Below are positions 8,874 to 17,133 of a DNA stretch of 64,000 bases, in pieces (positions within the stretch are counted from its first letter, which is position 1; each line of letters opens with the position of its first letter). The DNA lies in the NCBI GenBank assembly GCA_965237875.1, contig CBDEGP010000002.1:620001-684000 (forward strand). Direction: 5' to 3'. The notes beneath the pieces were generated by a model, which did not search any database, was not told where the DNA came from, and was given only the letters and a program-made list of their open reading frames with translations. The position numbers and the translations under genes are program-made. Source of the DNA: DAOUJI01 sp965237875 (lineage in GTDB: Bacteria > Chloroflexota > Dehalococcoidia > Lucifugimonadales > JAGWBF01).

Positions 8874-9623
8874 ATGGGAAGACTAGACGGGAAGGTCGCC
8901 CTTATCACCGGAGGCGCCATGGGGCAAGGCGAGGCGGAAGCCCGACTCTTTGCCCGTGAAGGCGCCAAGGTGTTGATTGGGGACGTCGCTGAGCAGCAGG
9001 GCAACGCCGTGGCCCTGGACGTGGGAGAGCAGGGCGGACAGGCGGTCTTTGTCCGGCTGAACGTGGCGTCGGAAGATGACTGGCGCCTTGCCGTTGGGAC
9101 GGCGGTGGAGACCTATGGCCGACTGGACATTCTGGTGAACAACGCAGGCATCCGGGGCCCATTCGGAATAGAAGACCTGTCGGTGGAAGACTGGGACCGG
9201 GTTGGGGATGTGAACCAGAAGGGCGTCTTTCTGGGTACCAAACACTCAGTCCCGGCCATGAGGAAGGGCGGCGGAGGCTCCATCGTCAACATATCCTCCG
9301 TGGCCGCCATTCGAGGCAGGGGTTCGGCGGCCTACTCGGCCACAAAGGGCGCCGTTCGCACTTTCACCAAGGTCACCGCGATCCACTATGCTAAGGACAA
9401 CATTCGCTGCAACTCGGTCCATCCGGGTCCGGTTGACACCGCCTTCTTTGGAGATGCCTTGAAGGACCAGGCCGTTCGGGACCGGACGGTCAGGCCCGTT
9501 CCAATGGGCCGCCTGTGCACACCGCAAGACGTGGCATACGCGGTGTTGTACCTGGCTTCCGACGATGCGTCGTTCGTGACGGGGACTGAGCTTGTGGTTG
9601 ACGGCGGCCGCACCGCGATGTAG
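8874..9623 (+). CDS. Short-chain dehydrogenase/reductase
   Basis: A 249-residue classical SDR. The cofactor motif is TGGAMGQGEAEA near residue 12, followed by NNAG, the catalytic Ser in SIVNISSVAA, and YSATK with both catalytic Tyr and Lys. The C-terminal GTELVVDGG is typical. These enzymes oxidise or reduce a hydroxyl/keto group with NAD(P). The gene lies 30 nt after the isocitrate-lyase-like gene and is probably in its operon. A GGAG site precedes the ATG. Confidence 0.92.
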   Translation: MGRLDGKVALITGGAMGQGEAEARLFAREGAKVLIGDVAEQQGNAVALDVGEQGGQAVFVRLNVASEDDWRLAVGTAVETYGRLDILVNNAGIRGPFGIEDLSVEDWDRVGDVNQKGVFLGTKHSVPAMRKGGGGSIVNISSVAAIRGRGSAAYSATKGAVRTFTKVTAIHYAKDNIRCNSVHPGPVDTAFFGDALKDQAVRDRTVRPVPMGRLCTPQDVAYAVLYLASDDASFVTGTELVVDGGRTAM

Positions 9624-9633
9624 CGCAGGGCGG

Positions 9634-9966
9634 CTAATCCTTGGCTTCGAAGGAGCCGATCAAGCGGAACTGCACCTGGGACACCGAGTCGATCAGGTCC
9701 GACATCTCGCCCCGCTCCGCCTCTTCGGCCCGCTTCCGCCCTCTGACTTTCATGGTCTCCGGCAGGTCGTCGGTCTCGATTTCGTAGACGGCGATGTACT
9801 TGCCCCGTCCCTCTTGGGGGCTGGATATCTCGTACCGCGCCGCTGATACGAACCCGGGAGTGGCCAATACGTTGGGCATATGCACCTTGTCGTACCAGTC
9901 GTTGTATTCGGTCTCTCTGCCGAGGTCCTTGCAGTTGCTCTCCACGATGTTGATCCACCTGGCCAT
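9634..9966 (-). CDS. Dimeric alpha/beta-barrel (EthD-like) protein
   Basis: A 110-residue protein with the ferredoxin-like dimeric alpha/beta-barrel pattern: NDWYDKVHMPNVLATPGFVSAARY followed by YIAVYEIETDDL. Related proteins (EthD-like, stress-responsive A/B barrel) act in degradation pathways, often by binding small aromatic or polyketide-like substrates. AAGGGGTGA precedes the ATG. It converges with the SDR gene, whose end is 10 nt away. No firm function can be given. Confidence 0.7.
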   Translation of the reverse strand: MARWINIVESNCKDLGRETEYNDWYDKVHMPNVLATPGFVSAARYEISSPQEGRGKYIAVYEIETDDLPETMKVRGRKRAEEAERGEMSDLIDSVSQVQFRLIGSFEAKD

Positions 9967-10169
9967 TTGTCACCCCTTCTCCCGATTGTTGTGGTCCCGA
10001 TGGCTGTGGCGTAAATATACGCCATCGACATACGACGGGCAATCACGGCGTCGGCCCTGGCTGTCAACGCTGCAATTTCAGGCGAGCATTTGGGGGGTCA
10101 TCGTGTGGCGTTGCGCCTCGTCCGCGACCCGCATATACTGTGAATCACAGAAACTGCGAGGAACCGGAC

Positions 10170-10502
10170 ATGAAGAACATTACGGTATCCGTTGACGAGG
10201 AAACGCATAGGATCGCTCGAATCAGGGCGGCGGAGCTTGGCACTTCGGTGTCCGCGCTGGTGCGGGGCTATCTGAGGAGCCTCGTCCCCGAGGGGTCCGA
10301 CGGGTTCGGGGCCGACGGTCAGCAGTCGGAGACCGCTCTCGAACGTCAAATCAGGCTGATGAATGAAGTCTTCGAGGACATCCGTAAAAATAACAGCGAA
10401 TTCAAGGCGTCTGACAATCTCCCCCGGGAAGCTCTGTACGACCGAGAAGCGGCGCGTATGGAAATGTCGGGCGAAGGACGCGGACAAACCCGGGACCAAT
10501 GA
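10170..10502 (+). CDS. vapB: VapB-type ribbon-helix-helix antitoxin
   Basis: A 110-residue antitoxin candidate upstream of a PIN toxin. The N-terminus MKNITVSVDEETHRIARIRA with VSALVRGYL is a ribbon-helix-helix DNA-binding domain; the charged C-terminal tail (RLMNEVFEDI...NLPREALYDRE) would wrap the toxin. The start at 10170 has GAGGA 8 nt upstream. A partial second copy of the tail lies immediately downstream, so the present C-terminus (after NLPREALYDREAAR) may not be the ancestral one. Expected to repress its own promoter by family analogy. Confidence 0.8.
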   Translation: MKNITVSVDEETHRIARIRAAELGTSVSALVRGYLRSLVPEGSDGFGADGQQSETALERQIRLMNEVFEDIRKNNSEFKASDNLPREALYDREAARMEMSGEGRGQTRDQ

Positions 10503-10644
10503 CCTGCAGATGGAGACGGCGCGCTAACGCCGAATTCGACTGTTGAACGAGGTTATCGAGGAAATCACCGGGAAAGGCCACGGACTGGGAATGACCAACA
10601 ACCTCCCCCGGGCAGCTCTGTGCGACCGCAATGCGCTTCGTTGA
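10501..10644 (+). pseudogene. Duplicated, broken copy of the antitoxin tail
   Basis: Between the antitoxin and vapC, a second copy of the antitoxin's C-terminal half can be read: ETAR-stop-RRIRLLNEVIEEI then NNLPRAALCDR, parallel to ETALERQIRLMNEVFEDI and DNLPREALYDR in the intact gene. The two copies align without gaps over about 47 codons at an offset of 184 nt, so they are in different frames. A GAA codon of the first copy corresponds to TAA at 10525-10527 here. The frame ends in TGA at 10642-10644, overlapping the vapC start by 14 nt, as expected for an original antitoxin-toxin overlap. Confidence 0.8.
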
Positions 10645-11056
10645 CACCAACGTTCTCATATACGCCGTTAGCCCCATTCCTGAGGATGCGGAAAAACGAC
10701 GCACTGCGCAAAGTCTGTTGCTAGAACCCGACTTGGCCATATCGACGCAGGTACTCCAAGAGTTCTATTACCAGTCCACTCGGCCCAGCCGCCCAGGGTC
10801 GATAACCCACGAACAAGCCTTGCTTTTTATCGAGTCGATAGCCAGCTTTCCGGTGCTGGCCGTTACGGTCGAGTTGTTTCGCGCCGCGGTGTCAATCAGT
10901 CAGCGGTTTGGATTGTCGTACTGGGACGGCGCCGTCCTTGTCGCCGCCCGTTTCACCGGCTGCGACGCCGTGTATTCCGAAGACATGAGCGCGGAGCAGG
11001 ACTACGACGGTCTCCGGGTGATAAACCCGTTTGCAGGCCTGAAGCGCCCTGCGTAA
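10631..11056 (+). CDS. vapC: VapC-type PIN-domain toxin
   Basis: A 141-residue PIN-domain ribonuclease toxin. The four acidic active-site positions are visible: Asp5 (RFVDTNVLIY), Glu in VLQEFYYQ, Asp in LSYWDGAVLVAA and an acidic cluster in AVYSEDMSAEQD. Such toxins cleave tRNA or rRNA and are neutralised by a cognate VapB. The start lies inside the end of the duplicated antitoxin tail. A weak hairpin follows the gene. Confidence 0.9.
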   Translation: MRFVDTNVLIYAVSPIPEDAEKRRTAQSLLLEPDLAISTQVLQEFYYQSTRPSRPGSITHEQALLFIESIASFPVLAVTVELFRAAVSISQRFGLSYWDGAVLVAARFTGCDAVYSEDMSAEQDYDGLRVINPFAGLKRPA

Positions 11057-11063
11057 CCCGGTT

Positions 11064-11087
11064 AAGCCCGCCCTCCTGTGCGGGCTT
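11064..11087 (+). terminator. Hairpin after vapC, possible terminator
   Basis: AAGCCCGC at 11064-11071 can pair with GCGGGCTT at 11080-11087 across an 8-nt loop. It lies 8 nt after the vapC stop. The following sequence lacks a real T-tract, so intrinsic termination is only possible, not certain. Confidence 0.45.
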
Positions 11088-11170
11088 CTGGACAACCTCC
11101 CGATGCTGCACTATAGTTTTAACGCTTCCCACACCCGGACTTCCGACCCTGATTTAAGCGAGGTGCAGAG

Positions 11171-12136
11171 TTGAAAGCGGCGAGATTAGCTGGATTCAAG
11201 AGATTCGAGTTCGTAGAGACTCCGGCGCCGTCGCCTGAGGACGGCGAATGTCTCATCAAGATGGAAAAGCTCTCCATTTGCGGGAGCGACATCCACAACG
11301 TCTACGTCCGCGAACGCCCGGAAGAAGAGTACCCCTTGACCATCGGAGCGCCCAACCACGAGTGCGCCGGAGTGGTGGTTGAGAGCCGGACTGATGAAAT
11401 TAAAGAGGGGCAGCGCGTTATCGTGCTTCCGTCAGGGCGGGGCGGTCTGGTGGAGTATATGACCTCCAAGCCCGGCAGGATGATACCCCTGCCCGACCAT
11501 GGGAACTTGGACGAATGGGTGATGTGTCAACACTCCGGGACTGTCCTCTACTCCGTGCAGCAGATGGGCAACGTTCTGGGCAAGAGGGTCGTGGTCCTGG
11601 GCCAGGGCGGCATCGGGCTGAGCTTTGCCATGATAACGGCCAGGCAAGGCGCAAAGGATGTCATAGCGTCGGACCCCGTGGACTTCCGCTTGGAAATGTC
11701 GCAAAAGCTGTCCGGCGCCTATACGATCAACCCGGACAGGGAGAACATCGTCGAGGCGGTCCAGGAGCTCACGGAGGGGGAAGGCGCCGACATAGTCGTG
11801 GATGCGGCTGGGACCCACCAGGCCTTCAATGATTGCTTCCGCTTGGTGAAGAAGTTCGGCAAGGTGATCATCTTTGCATCACAGGACGACAACCATGTCC
11901 TGCTGGAAGACCACATGCAATTGCTTACCAAGCAGCCCACCATCATCCCCACGGTCGGTGGAGCCAGCGGCGATCCCACCACCCACATAAAAGAGATCGT
12001 CCGGCTCAAGGACAAGGGGTGGGTTGATCCAGGGCAGCTGGTGACGCATAGGCTGGGCTTTGACGACGTGCAGCAGGCCTACGACATGTACGAACAGAGG
12101 ACGGACAACGTAATCAAGGCGGTTATGAGCCTTTAG
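11171..12136 (+). CDS. Medium-chain zinc-type alcohol dehydrogenase
   Basis: A 321-residue MDR-family dehydrogenase. The catalytic zinc region is ICGSDIHN and GAPNHECAGVVVE; the NAD(P)-binding motif is VVVLGQGGIGLSFAM. The four-cysteine structural-zinc loop of classical enzymes is missing, which makes the protein shorter than usual. It starts with TTG at 11171 (GAGGTG 7 nt upstream). The SMP-30 gene follows 66 nt later on the same strand, consistent with a polyol or sugar oxidation step feeding a lactonase (inference). Confidence 0.9.
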   Translation: MKAARLAGFKRFEFVETPAPSPEDGECLIKMEKLSICGSDIHNVYVRERPEEEYPLTIGAPNHECAGVVVESRTDEIKEGQRVIVLPSGRGGLVEYMTSKPGRMIPLPDHGNLDEWVMCQHSGTVLYSVQQMGNVLGKRVVVLGQGGIGLSFAMITARQGAKDVIASDPVDFRLEMSQKLSGAYTINPDRENIVEAVQELTEGEGADIVVDAAGTHQAFNDCFRLVKKFGKVIIFASQDDNHVLLEDHMQLLTKQPTIIPTVGGASGDPTTHIKEIVRLKDKGWVDPGQLVTHRLGFDDVQQAYDMYEQRTDNVIKAVMSL

Positions 12137-12202
12137 GGCGCCAAAGCCGGTTGGGAATCTCCCGTCGCGCAGGCGCCTAAGAACCGACAAAGGGAGGCTG
12201 CC

Positions 12203-13139
12203 GTGCCAATTGAAAAGCTTTCACCGGAACTGGACCGCATCGTATCGCCCAGCGAGGATGTCGAAGTGTTGGGCCGGGGATACGGTCCCCACGACCCCGC
12301 CGTGGACTCAAGAAAGTTTGACATCCATCCATGCGCGGAAGGCCCTGTTTGGATGCACGAGCAAGGTTGTCTGGTATTCACCGACATCACCAACAACCGT
12401 CGCATGAAGTGGTCCCCGGAGGACGGAGTAACCCTCCACGACCAGCCCAGCGAATACGCCAACGGACTAACCCGGGACCAGCAGGGGCGGATAGTAGCCT
12501 GTGAGCAGTATCTCAGGAGAGTGGCGCGGCTTGAGCCGGAAGGCCCCAAAACCGTCATCGCCGGCAGGTACCGCGGCGCTCGCTTCAACCGGCCCAACGA
12601 CGTGGTGGTCAAGTCCGACGGAAGCATTTACTTCACGGACCCCGGAGCTCCCCGCCCGGGATGCGACCTGGACTTCGCCGGCGTTTACAGGGTCTCGCCG
12701 GACCTGGGGGAAGTGACGCTGCTGGTCAGTGATTTTGTGACTCCCAATGGGTTGGCCTTTTCACCGGATGAGAAGATTCTCTACGTGGACGACACTCTGC
12801 GATACCACATCAGAGCCTTCGACGTACAGGCCAACGGCATGTTGAACCTGTCCTCCGACAGGGTCTTCTGCGACATGAAAGGTGACAGGCCGGGCATGCC
12901 CGATGGGATGAAGTTGGACGTTGAGGGGAATGTCTACTGCACTGGGGCCTAGCGGAGTTTGGATCATCGACCCGTCAGGGACGCCGCTGGGCATAGTCCT
13001 GACCAACGAGGAGCAGACCACCAACTGCGCCTTCGGAGGCGATGACTGGCGCACACTTTTCTACACCACGTTCGATGTTGTGGGGAGAATCAGGCTCAAC
13101 ATACCCGGCGTGCCTGTGCCCTTACCGAAACCTGGCTAA
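12203..13139 (+). pseudogene. SMP-30/gluconolactonase family lactonase, frameshifted
   Basis: Reading from GTG at 12203 (AGGGAGG upstream) gives a beta-propeller lactonase like the one at 3750: AEGPVWMHEQGCLVFTDI, RPNDVVVKSDGSIYFTDP, NGLAFSPDEKILYVDD. It stops early with TAG after VYCTGA, but the +1-shifted frame continues immediately as GPSGVWIIDPSGTPLGIV and ends at 13139 with the same C-terminus as the paralogue (GGDDWRTLFYTT, IPGVPVP). Removing one G from the GGGG run at 12944-12947 restores a full-length protein. This is either a recent inactivating insertion or a homopolymer sequencing error. Confidence 0.85.
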
Positions 13140-13161
13140 TGAGCGCCCGCCCGGCAGGCCC

Positions 13162-14799
13162 TTACCTGAAGGCGGCGAACCCGTCGGGGATTTGCACTTC
13201 GATCAGCTTGAGTTTGTCGGCCTTGACCGCCGAGTCCAACTCCTTTGTAAGCTCGTCCAGAGTGTCCACTTTGACGCCTTCGAACCCGTAGGACTCGAAC
13301 AGCTTCACGAAGTCCGGATTGACCAGGTCGGTCCCAATGAACCGTCCCCGGAAGTTGTTCTGTTGGTACTGCTTCAACACTCCCCAGGCGTTGTCGTTGA
13401 ACATCAATACAATCGGGTTGATTCCGTATTGGGACGCAGTGGCCAGCTCCTGGAGGTTATATTGAAAGCCGCCGTCTCCCGTAACGCATATTACCGGCGC
13501 GTCGGGTTTGGCTGCCTTGGCGCCGATGGCTGCGGGGAATGCAAAGCCCAGCCCAACCCATCCGTGGGGGTATATGAAGGTTCTGGGTTGATAGGCTGCA
13601 AAACCCCTGGTTGCCCGGCTGGTTGGCACCGTGGGGTCCCAGACGGTTATCGCGTCTCTGGGCAACGCCTCGCGGATGGCTTCCAATGCCCTGACCTCGT
13701 TGGGCCACTGCTCCGCAAGGCCGGCGTCAATCCTGCTCTTTAGCGCTCGGCATTCCTCTCGATAGCCGTCGGAGACCTGGAATCCGCCGCCTCCGACGGC
13801 GTCCAGCAGTCGGGCGAGGGCCTCTTGCGGATTGGCGGCTATGGCGACGGTGGCCGGATAGTTCCTTCCTATGGCCTCTTCATCCATCAGGACGTGGACG
13901 ATAGCGCCGGGCATCTTGAGGCCCACTCCCACCGTGGACCTGTAGGGGAGAACGGATCCGACGACCAGCGCCATGTCACAGCCGCCGATGAGCTCCTGGA
14001 CCGGGTTGTCTCCCCATATACGGCCTCCCAGGGCCGGCCCCAGGGAGAGGGGATGGTCTTCCGGGAAAGCTCCCTTCCCCCCGTCGGCGCTGACGACCGG
14101 AGCCCCCATAGCCTCGGCCAGGCGTGTAAGTTCGTGGGTCCCTCCGTGATAAAGCGCCTCCTCGCCCACGACAATGACAGGCCGTTTTGCCGCCTTGAGC
14201 ATGTCCGCAGCCTGCGCGATCTCCGCTTCATATTTGTGGACCGGTCTCGTGTCCATGGGAGGCACGATTTCCACGTCGGACTCCATGCCCAGGACGTCCG
14301 TCGCCAGCTCCAACTCTATAGGCCGGGGGCGGCGGTCGCGGAAACGCCGGAAAGCCTCGTGGACTGCGTCGGGTATAGCGTCCACTTCTGTTATCAGCGT
14401 ACTCCAGTCGGTGACGGACTGGAACATCTCAACCTGGTCCTTGGGCTCGTGTGTGACGCCGCGGCGGGAGTTGACGAACTCCCGCTCGACGTTGGTGGTG
14501 ATTTGCAGGACGGGGGACGCGGAGTGGTAAGCCTCGCCCATAGCCCCGATGGAGTCGGCGGCCCCGGGCCCCGTGCTGGTGATCAGGACGCCCGGTTTGC
14601 CGCTGACCCGGGAGTAGCCGTCGGCCATGAAGCCGCATCCCAGCTCCATGCGGCCTCCGATGTACCGGAAGGAGTCCTGCTGGTCGAACAGGGCGTCGTA
14701 GAGGTCCAGATTATGCACCGATATGATGCCGAACAGAGTGTCAACGCCGTGGGCCTTCAGGGACTCCAGAACGGCTTTGCCTCCGGTCATTGTGGCCAT
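13162..14799 (-). CDS. Thiamine diphosphate enzyme, acetolactate synthase/decarboxylase-like
   Basis: A 545-residue paralogue of the ThDP enzyme at 4806. The activating glutamate lies in GRMELGCGFMADGYSRVSG and the ThDP-Mg motif in GDGGFQYNLQELATASQYG...FNDNAWG. GGGAGG is 6 nt before the ATG. It lies 52 nt downstream of the pyruvate dehydrogenase E2 gene on the same strand, so it could be the last gene of that operon, and it converges with the frameshifted lactonase. The reaction is unassigned; 2-oxo acid decarboxylation or carboligation is expected. Confidence 0.9.
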   Translation of the reverse strand: MATMTGGKAVLESLKAHGVDTLFGIISVHNLDLYDALFDQQDSFRYIGGRMELGCGFMADGYSRVSGKPGVLITSTGPGAADSIGAMGEAYHSASPVLQITTNVEREFVNSRRGVTHEPKDQVEMFQSVTDWSTLITEVDAIPDAVHEAFRRFRDRRPRPIELELATDVLGMESDVEIVPPMDTRPVHKYEAEIAQAADMLKAAKRPVIVVGEEALYHGGTHELTRLAEAMGAPVVSADGGKGAFPEDHPLSLGPALGGRIWGDNPVQELIGGCDMALVVGSVLPYRSTVGVGLKMPGAIVHVLMDEEAIGRNYPATVAIAANPQEALARLLDAVGGGGFQVSDGYREECRALKSRIDAGLAEQWPNEVRALEAIREALPRDAITVWDPTVPTSRATRGFAAYQPRTFIYPHGWVGLGFAFPAAIGAKAAKPDAPVICVTGDGGFQYNLQELATASQYGINPIVLMFNDNAWGVLKQYQQNNFRGRFIGTDLVNPDFVKLFESYGFEGVKVDTLDELTKELDSAVKADKLKLIEVQIPDGFAAFR

Positions 14800-14850
14800 A
14801 GCGAGCCTCCCGGACTGTAATAGCTGGCCGTCTAACGGCTGTGATGGAGC

Positions 14851-16083
14851 TTAGAGGAGAAGCAGCACGGGGTTCTCAAGGCAGCGCTTGATTTCCACCA
14901 GGAACCGGGCGGCCTCGGCTCCGTCGGCCACCCTGTGGTCTGTGGAGAGGGTGGCCTTCATAATTTGGGCCGCCCTTATCTCGCCTTCTCTCACCACGGG
15001 CTGTTCCTTTACGGCGCCCACGGCCAGCACTGCGGCGTTGGGCGGAAATATGATGGCGGTGAAGCTGTCCACGTCGAACATACCGAGGTTGCTTACAGCG
15101 AAGGTGCCTCCCGTGTACTCCTCGGCCCTCAGGGCGCCGCCGTGGGCCCTGTCAATCAGGTCACGGCTGGCCGCGGATATTTCCGCCAGCGACTTGTTTT
15201 GGCACTGGCTGACCGCGGGCACGATCAGGCCCTGCTCCAAAGCGATGGCAATTCCCACGTTGACGTCCCCATGTATCTGGAGGGCGTCTCCTTCAAAGGA
15301 CGAGTTGAACTTTGGGAGCTTTGCCAGCGCCAGAGCCGCCGCCTTCACTATCATGTCGTTGACGCTGATGCGAGCGCCTTCTTCCAGGGCTTCATTCATT
15401 TCCCGGCGCAACGACATGGCCCGCGTCATGTCTACCTCGGAGGTTACATAAAAGTGGGGCGCCTGGGTCATGCTCTGCACTGTCACTCCGGCGATGGCTT
15501 TCCTCATGCGGGAAAGCTCAACCCGCTCCCCCGGCCTGGGCTGGGCCGATGCGGCAGCCGGAGCGGCGACGGGGGCGGAGGGCGTAAAGTTGCGCACGTC
15601 GGCCTCTACGATTCGGCCTGCCGGCCCTGTCCCCGTCACCTGGGCAAGGTCGATTCCCAAGTTGTTCGCCAAGCGGCGGGCTATGGGGCTTGCCTTGACG
15701 CTCCCGGTGTCGGGGGCAGAGGGCTGGGGCGCTGGGGCGTCTGCGGCGGTCTGAGCGGCGACCGGCTGGCCCGGTTCAGCGCCTTCGACAGGGATTTGCT
15801 GGGAAGCCTCAATGGCCAGACTCTCGATGGGCGGGACTTCTTCGCCTAGAGCGGTTATGACGGCAATGAGGTCTCCGACGGGTATGGAAGCCCCCTCGTC
15901 GGCTACGATCTTGCCAAGCACTCCGGATACGTAGGCTTCCATTTCCACGGTGGCCTTGTCAGTCTCGATTTCGGCGATGACCTCGCCACGGGCGACCTGT
16001 TCGCCCTCTTTCTTGCGCCAGCGGACGACAATGCCCTCTTTCATGTCGTAGCCCATGGACGGCATGGTAACCACAGTGGCCAA
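14851..16083 (-). CDS. pdhC: Pyruvate dehydrogenase complex E2, dihydrolipoamide acyltransferase
   Basis: A 410-residue 2-oxo acid dehydrogenase E2. Domains in order are one lipoyl domain (residues 1-78, lipoyl Lys in EIETDKATVE), a Pro/Ala-rich linker, a peripheral-subunit-binding domain (ASPIARRLANNLGIDLAQV, about 135-170), and the acyltransferase domain ending with the catalytic DHRVADG. It transfers the acyl group from lipoamide to CoA. It follows pdhB by 53 nt. A pyruvate rather than branched-chain complex is assumed from the E1 subunits, but not proven. Confidence 0.93.
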   Translation of the reverse strand: MATVVTMPSMGYDMKEGIVVRWRKKEGEQVARGEVIAEIETDKATVEMEAYVSGVLGKIVADEGASIPVGDLIAVITALGEEVPPIESLAIEASQQIPVEGAEPGQPVAAQTAADAPAPQPSAPDTGSVKASPIARRLANNLGIDLAQVTGTGPAGRIVEADVRNFTPSAPVAAPAAASAQPRPGERVELSRMRKAIAGVTVQSMTQAPHFYVTSEVDMTRAMSLRREMNEALEEGARISVNDMIVKAAALALAKLPKFNSSFEGDALQIHGDVNVGIAIALEQGLIVPAVSQCQNKSLAEISAASRDLIDRAHGGALRAEEYTGGTFAVSNLGMFDVDSFTAIIFPPNAAVLAVGAVKEQPVVREGEIRAAQIMKATLSTDHRVADGAEAARFLVEIKRCLENPVLLLL

Positions 16084-16136
16084 CCTAACCTCCTTGGCCG
16101 GACTCTTTGGATATGTCGCCGTTGATGTCCAACGCC

Positions 16137-17114
16137 CTAGCCGCCCATCGTCGATCTGACGGCGGCGGCCACCTTGTCCCCGTTGGGGATGGCGGCCTGC
16201 TCCAAAGGCCGTGAGTATGGCATGGGCGCCTCTTCACCGGCCACTCTGCCGATGGGAGCGTCCAGGAAATCAAAGGCTTGTTCCTGTATGGAAGCCGACA
16301 CCTCCGCCGCAAAGCCGCCGGTCTTCCATGTTTCTTCCACCACCACCGCTCGATGAGTCCTTTTGACTGACTCCACAACCGTTTCCATGTCCAACGGCCT
16401 CAGACAGCGCAGGTCTATCACTTCGGCGTCTATTCCCTCTTGCGCCAACTTCCCGGCCGCCTCCAATGCTATGTGGACCATCCGCGAGTAGGAAACGATG
16501 GTTACGTCGCTGCCGGCTCTCTTCACGTCGGCCTTGCCCAACGGTATCTTGTAATGCTCGGCCGGGACTAGGCCCCTCGTGCTGTACAGCAGGATGTGCT
16601 CCACGAAGAGCACCGGGTCCACTTCATCCCGGCATGACCGGAACAGGCCCAGAATGTCGTGGGGAGTGGAGGGGACCACCACTTTCAGCCCCGGGACCGA
16701 TGCATACCATCCCTCGAAGCATTGGGAGTGGGTGGCCGCAACTTGGGCGCCTCCTCCGGTGACTGTTCGCACGATGAGGGGCACCGAAAGCTGGCCCCCC
16801 GACATGTATCTCATCTTAGCTGCGTGGTTGACTATCTGGTCCATGGCCAGGAGCGTAAAGTTGATGGTCATGATCTCCATGATGGGTTTCATGCCCCCCA
16901 TGGCGGCGCCCACTCCCGCTCCTACTATCACCGATTCCGACAGGGGAGCGTCCCGGACGCGCTCAGCGCCGAACTCTTCCGTGAACCCTTTGGTGACTGC
17001 GTAAGCTCCGCCGTAGGGGCCTATGTCCTCACCGGCTATAAAGGTGAGAGGGTCCTCGTTGAGCGCCTCTCTCAGCGCTGTGCTTACGGCTTCTCTGTAG
17101 GTGATTTCGGGCAT
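16137..17114 (-). CDS. pdhB: Pyruvate dehydrogenase E1 component, beta subunit
   Basis: A 325-residue E1-beta. Family sequence includes EDIGPYGGAYAVTKGFTEEFG, RDAPLSESVIVGAGVGAA, and GGGAQVAATHSQCFEGWYAS. With E1-alpha it forms the ThDP-dependent decarboxylase that acetylates lipoyl-E2. The start at 17114 was chosen over the longer frame (17156) because AGGAG lies 6 nt upstream and the family N-terminus MPEITYREAV begins there. It begins 19 nt after the pdhA stop. Confidence 0.94.
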   Translation of the reverse strand: MPEITYREAVSTALREALNEDPLTFIAGEDIGPYGGAYAVTKGFTEEFGAERVRDAPLSESVIVGAGVGAAMGGMKPIMEIMTINFTLLAMDQIVNHAAKMRYMSGGQLSVPLIVRTVTGGGAQVAATHSQCFEGWYASVPGLKVVVPSTPHDILGLFRSCRDEVDPVLFVEHILLYSTRGLVPAEHYKIPLGKADVKRAGSDVTIVSYSRMVHIALEAAGKLAQEGIDAEVIDLRCLRPLDMETVVESVKRTHRAVVVEETWKTGGFAAEVSASIQEQAFDFLDAPIGRVAGEEAPMPYSRPLEQAAIPNGDKVAAAVRSTMGG

Positions 17115-17133
17115 TCCTGTCTCCTGAAAGGAT

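Noticed and set aside
12940..12952. Programmed frameshift in the second SMP-30 lactonase
   Set aside because: No slippery heptamer with downstream structure was seen, and the intact paralogue has no such site; a simple G insertion explains it.
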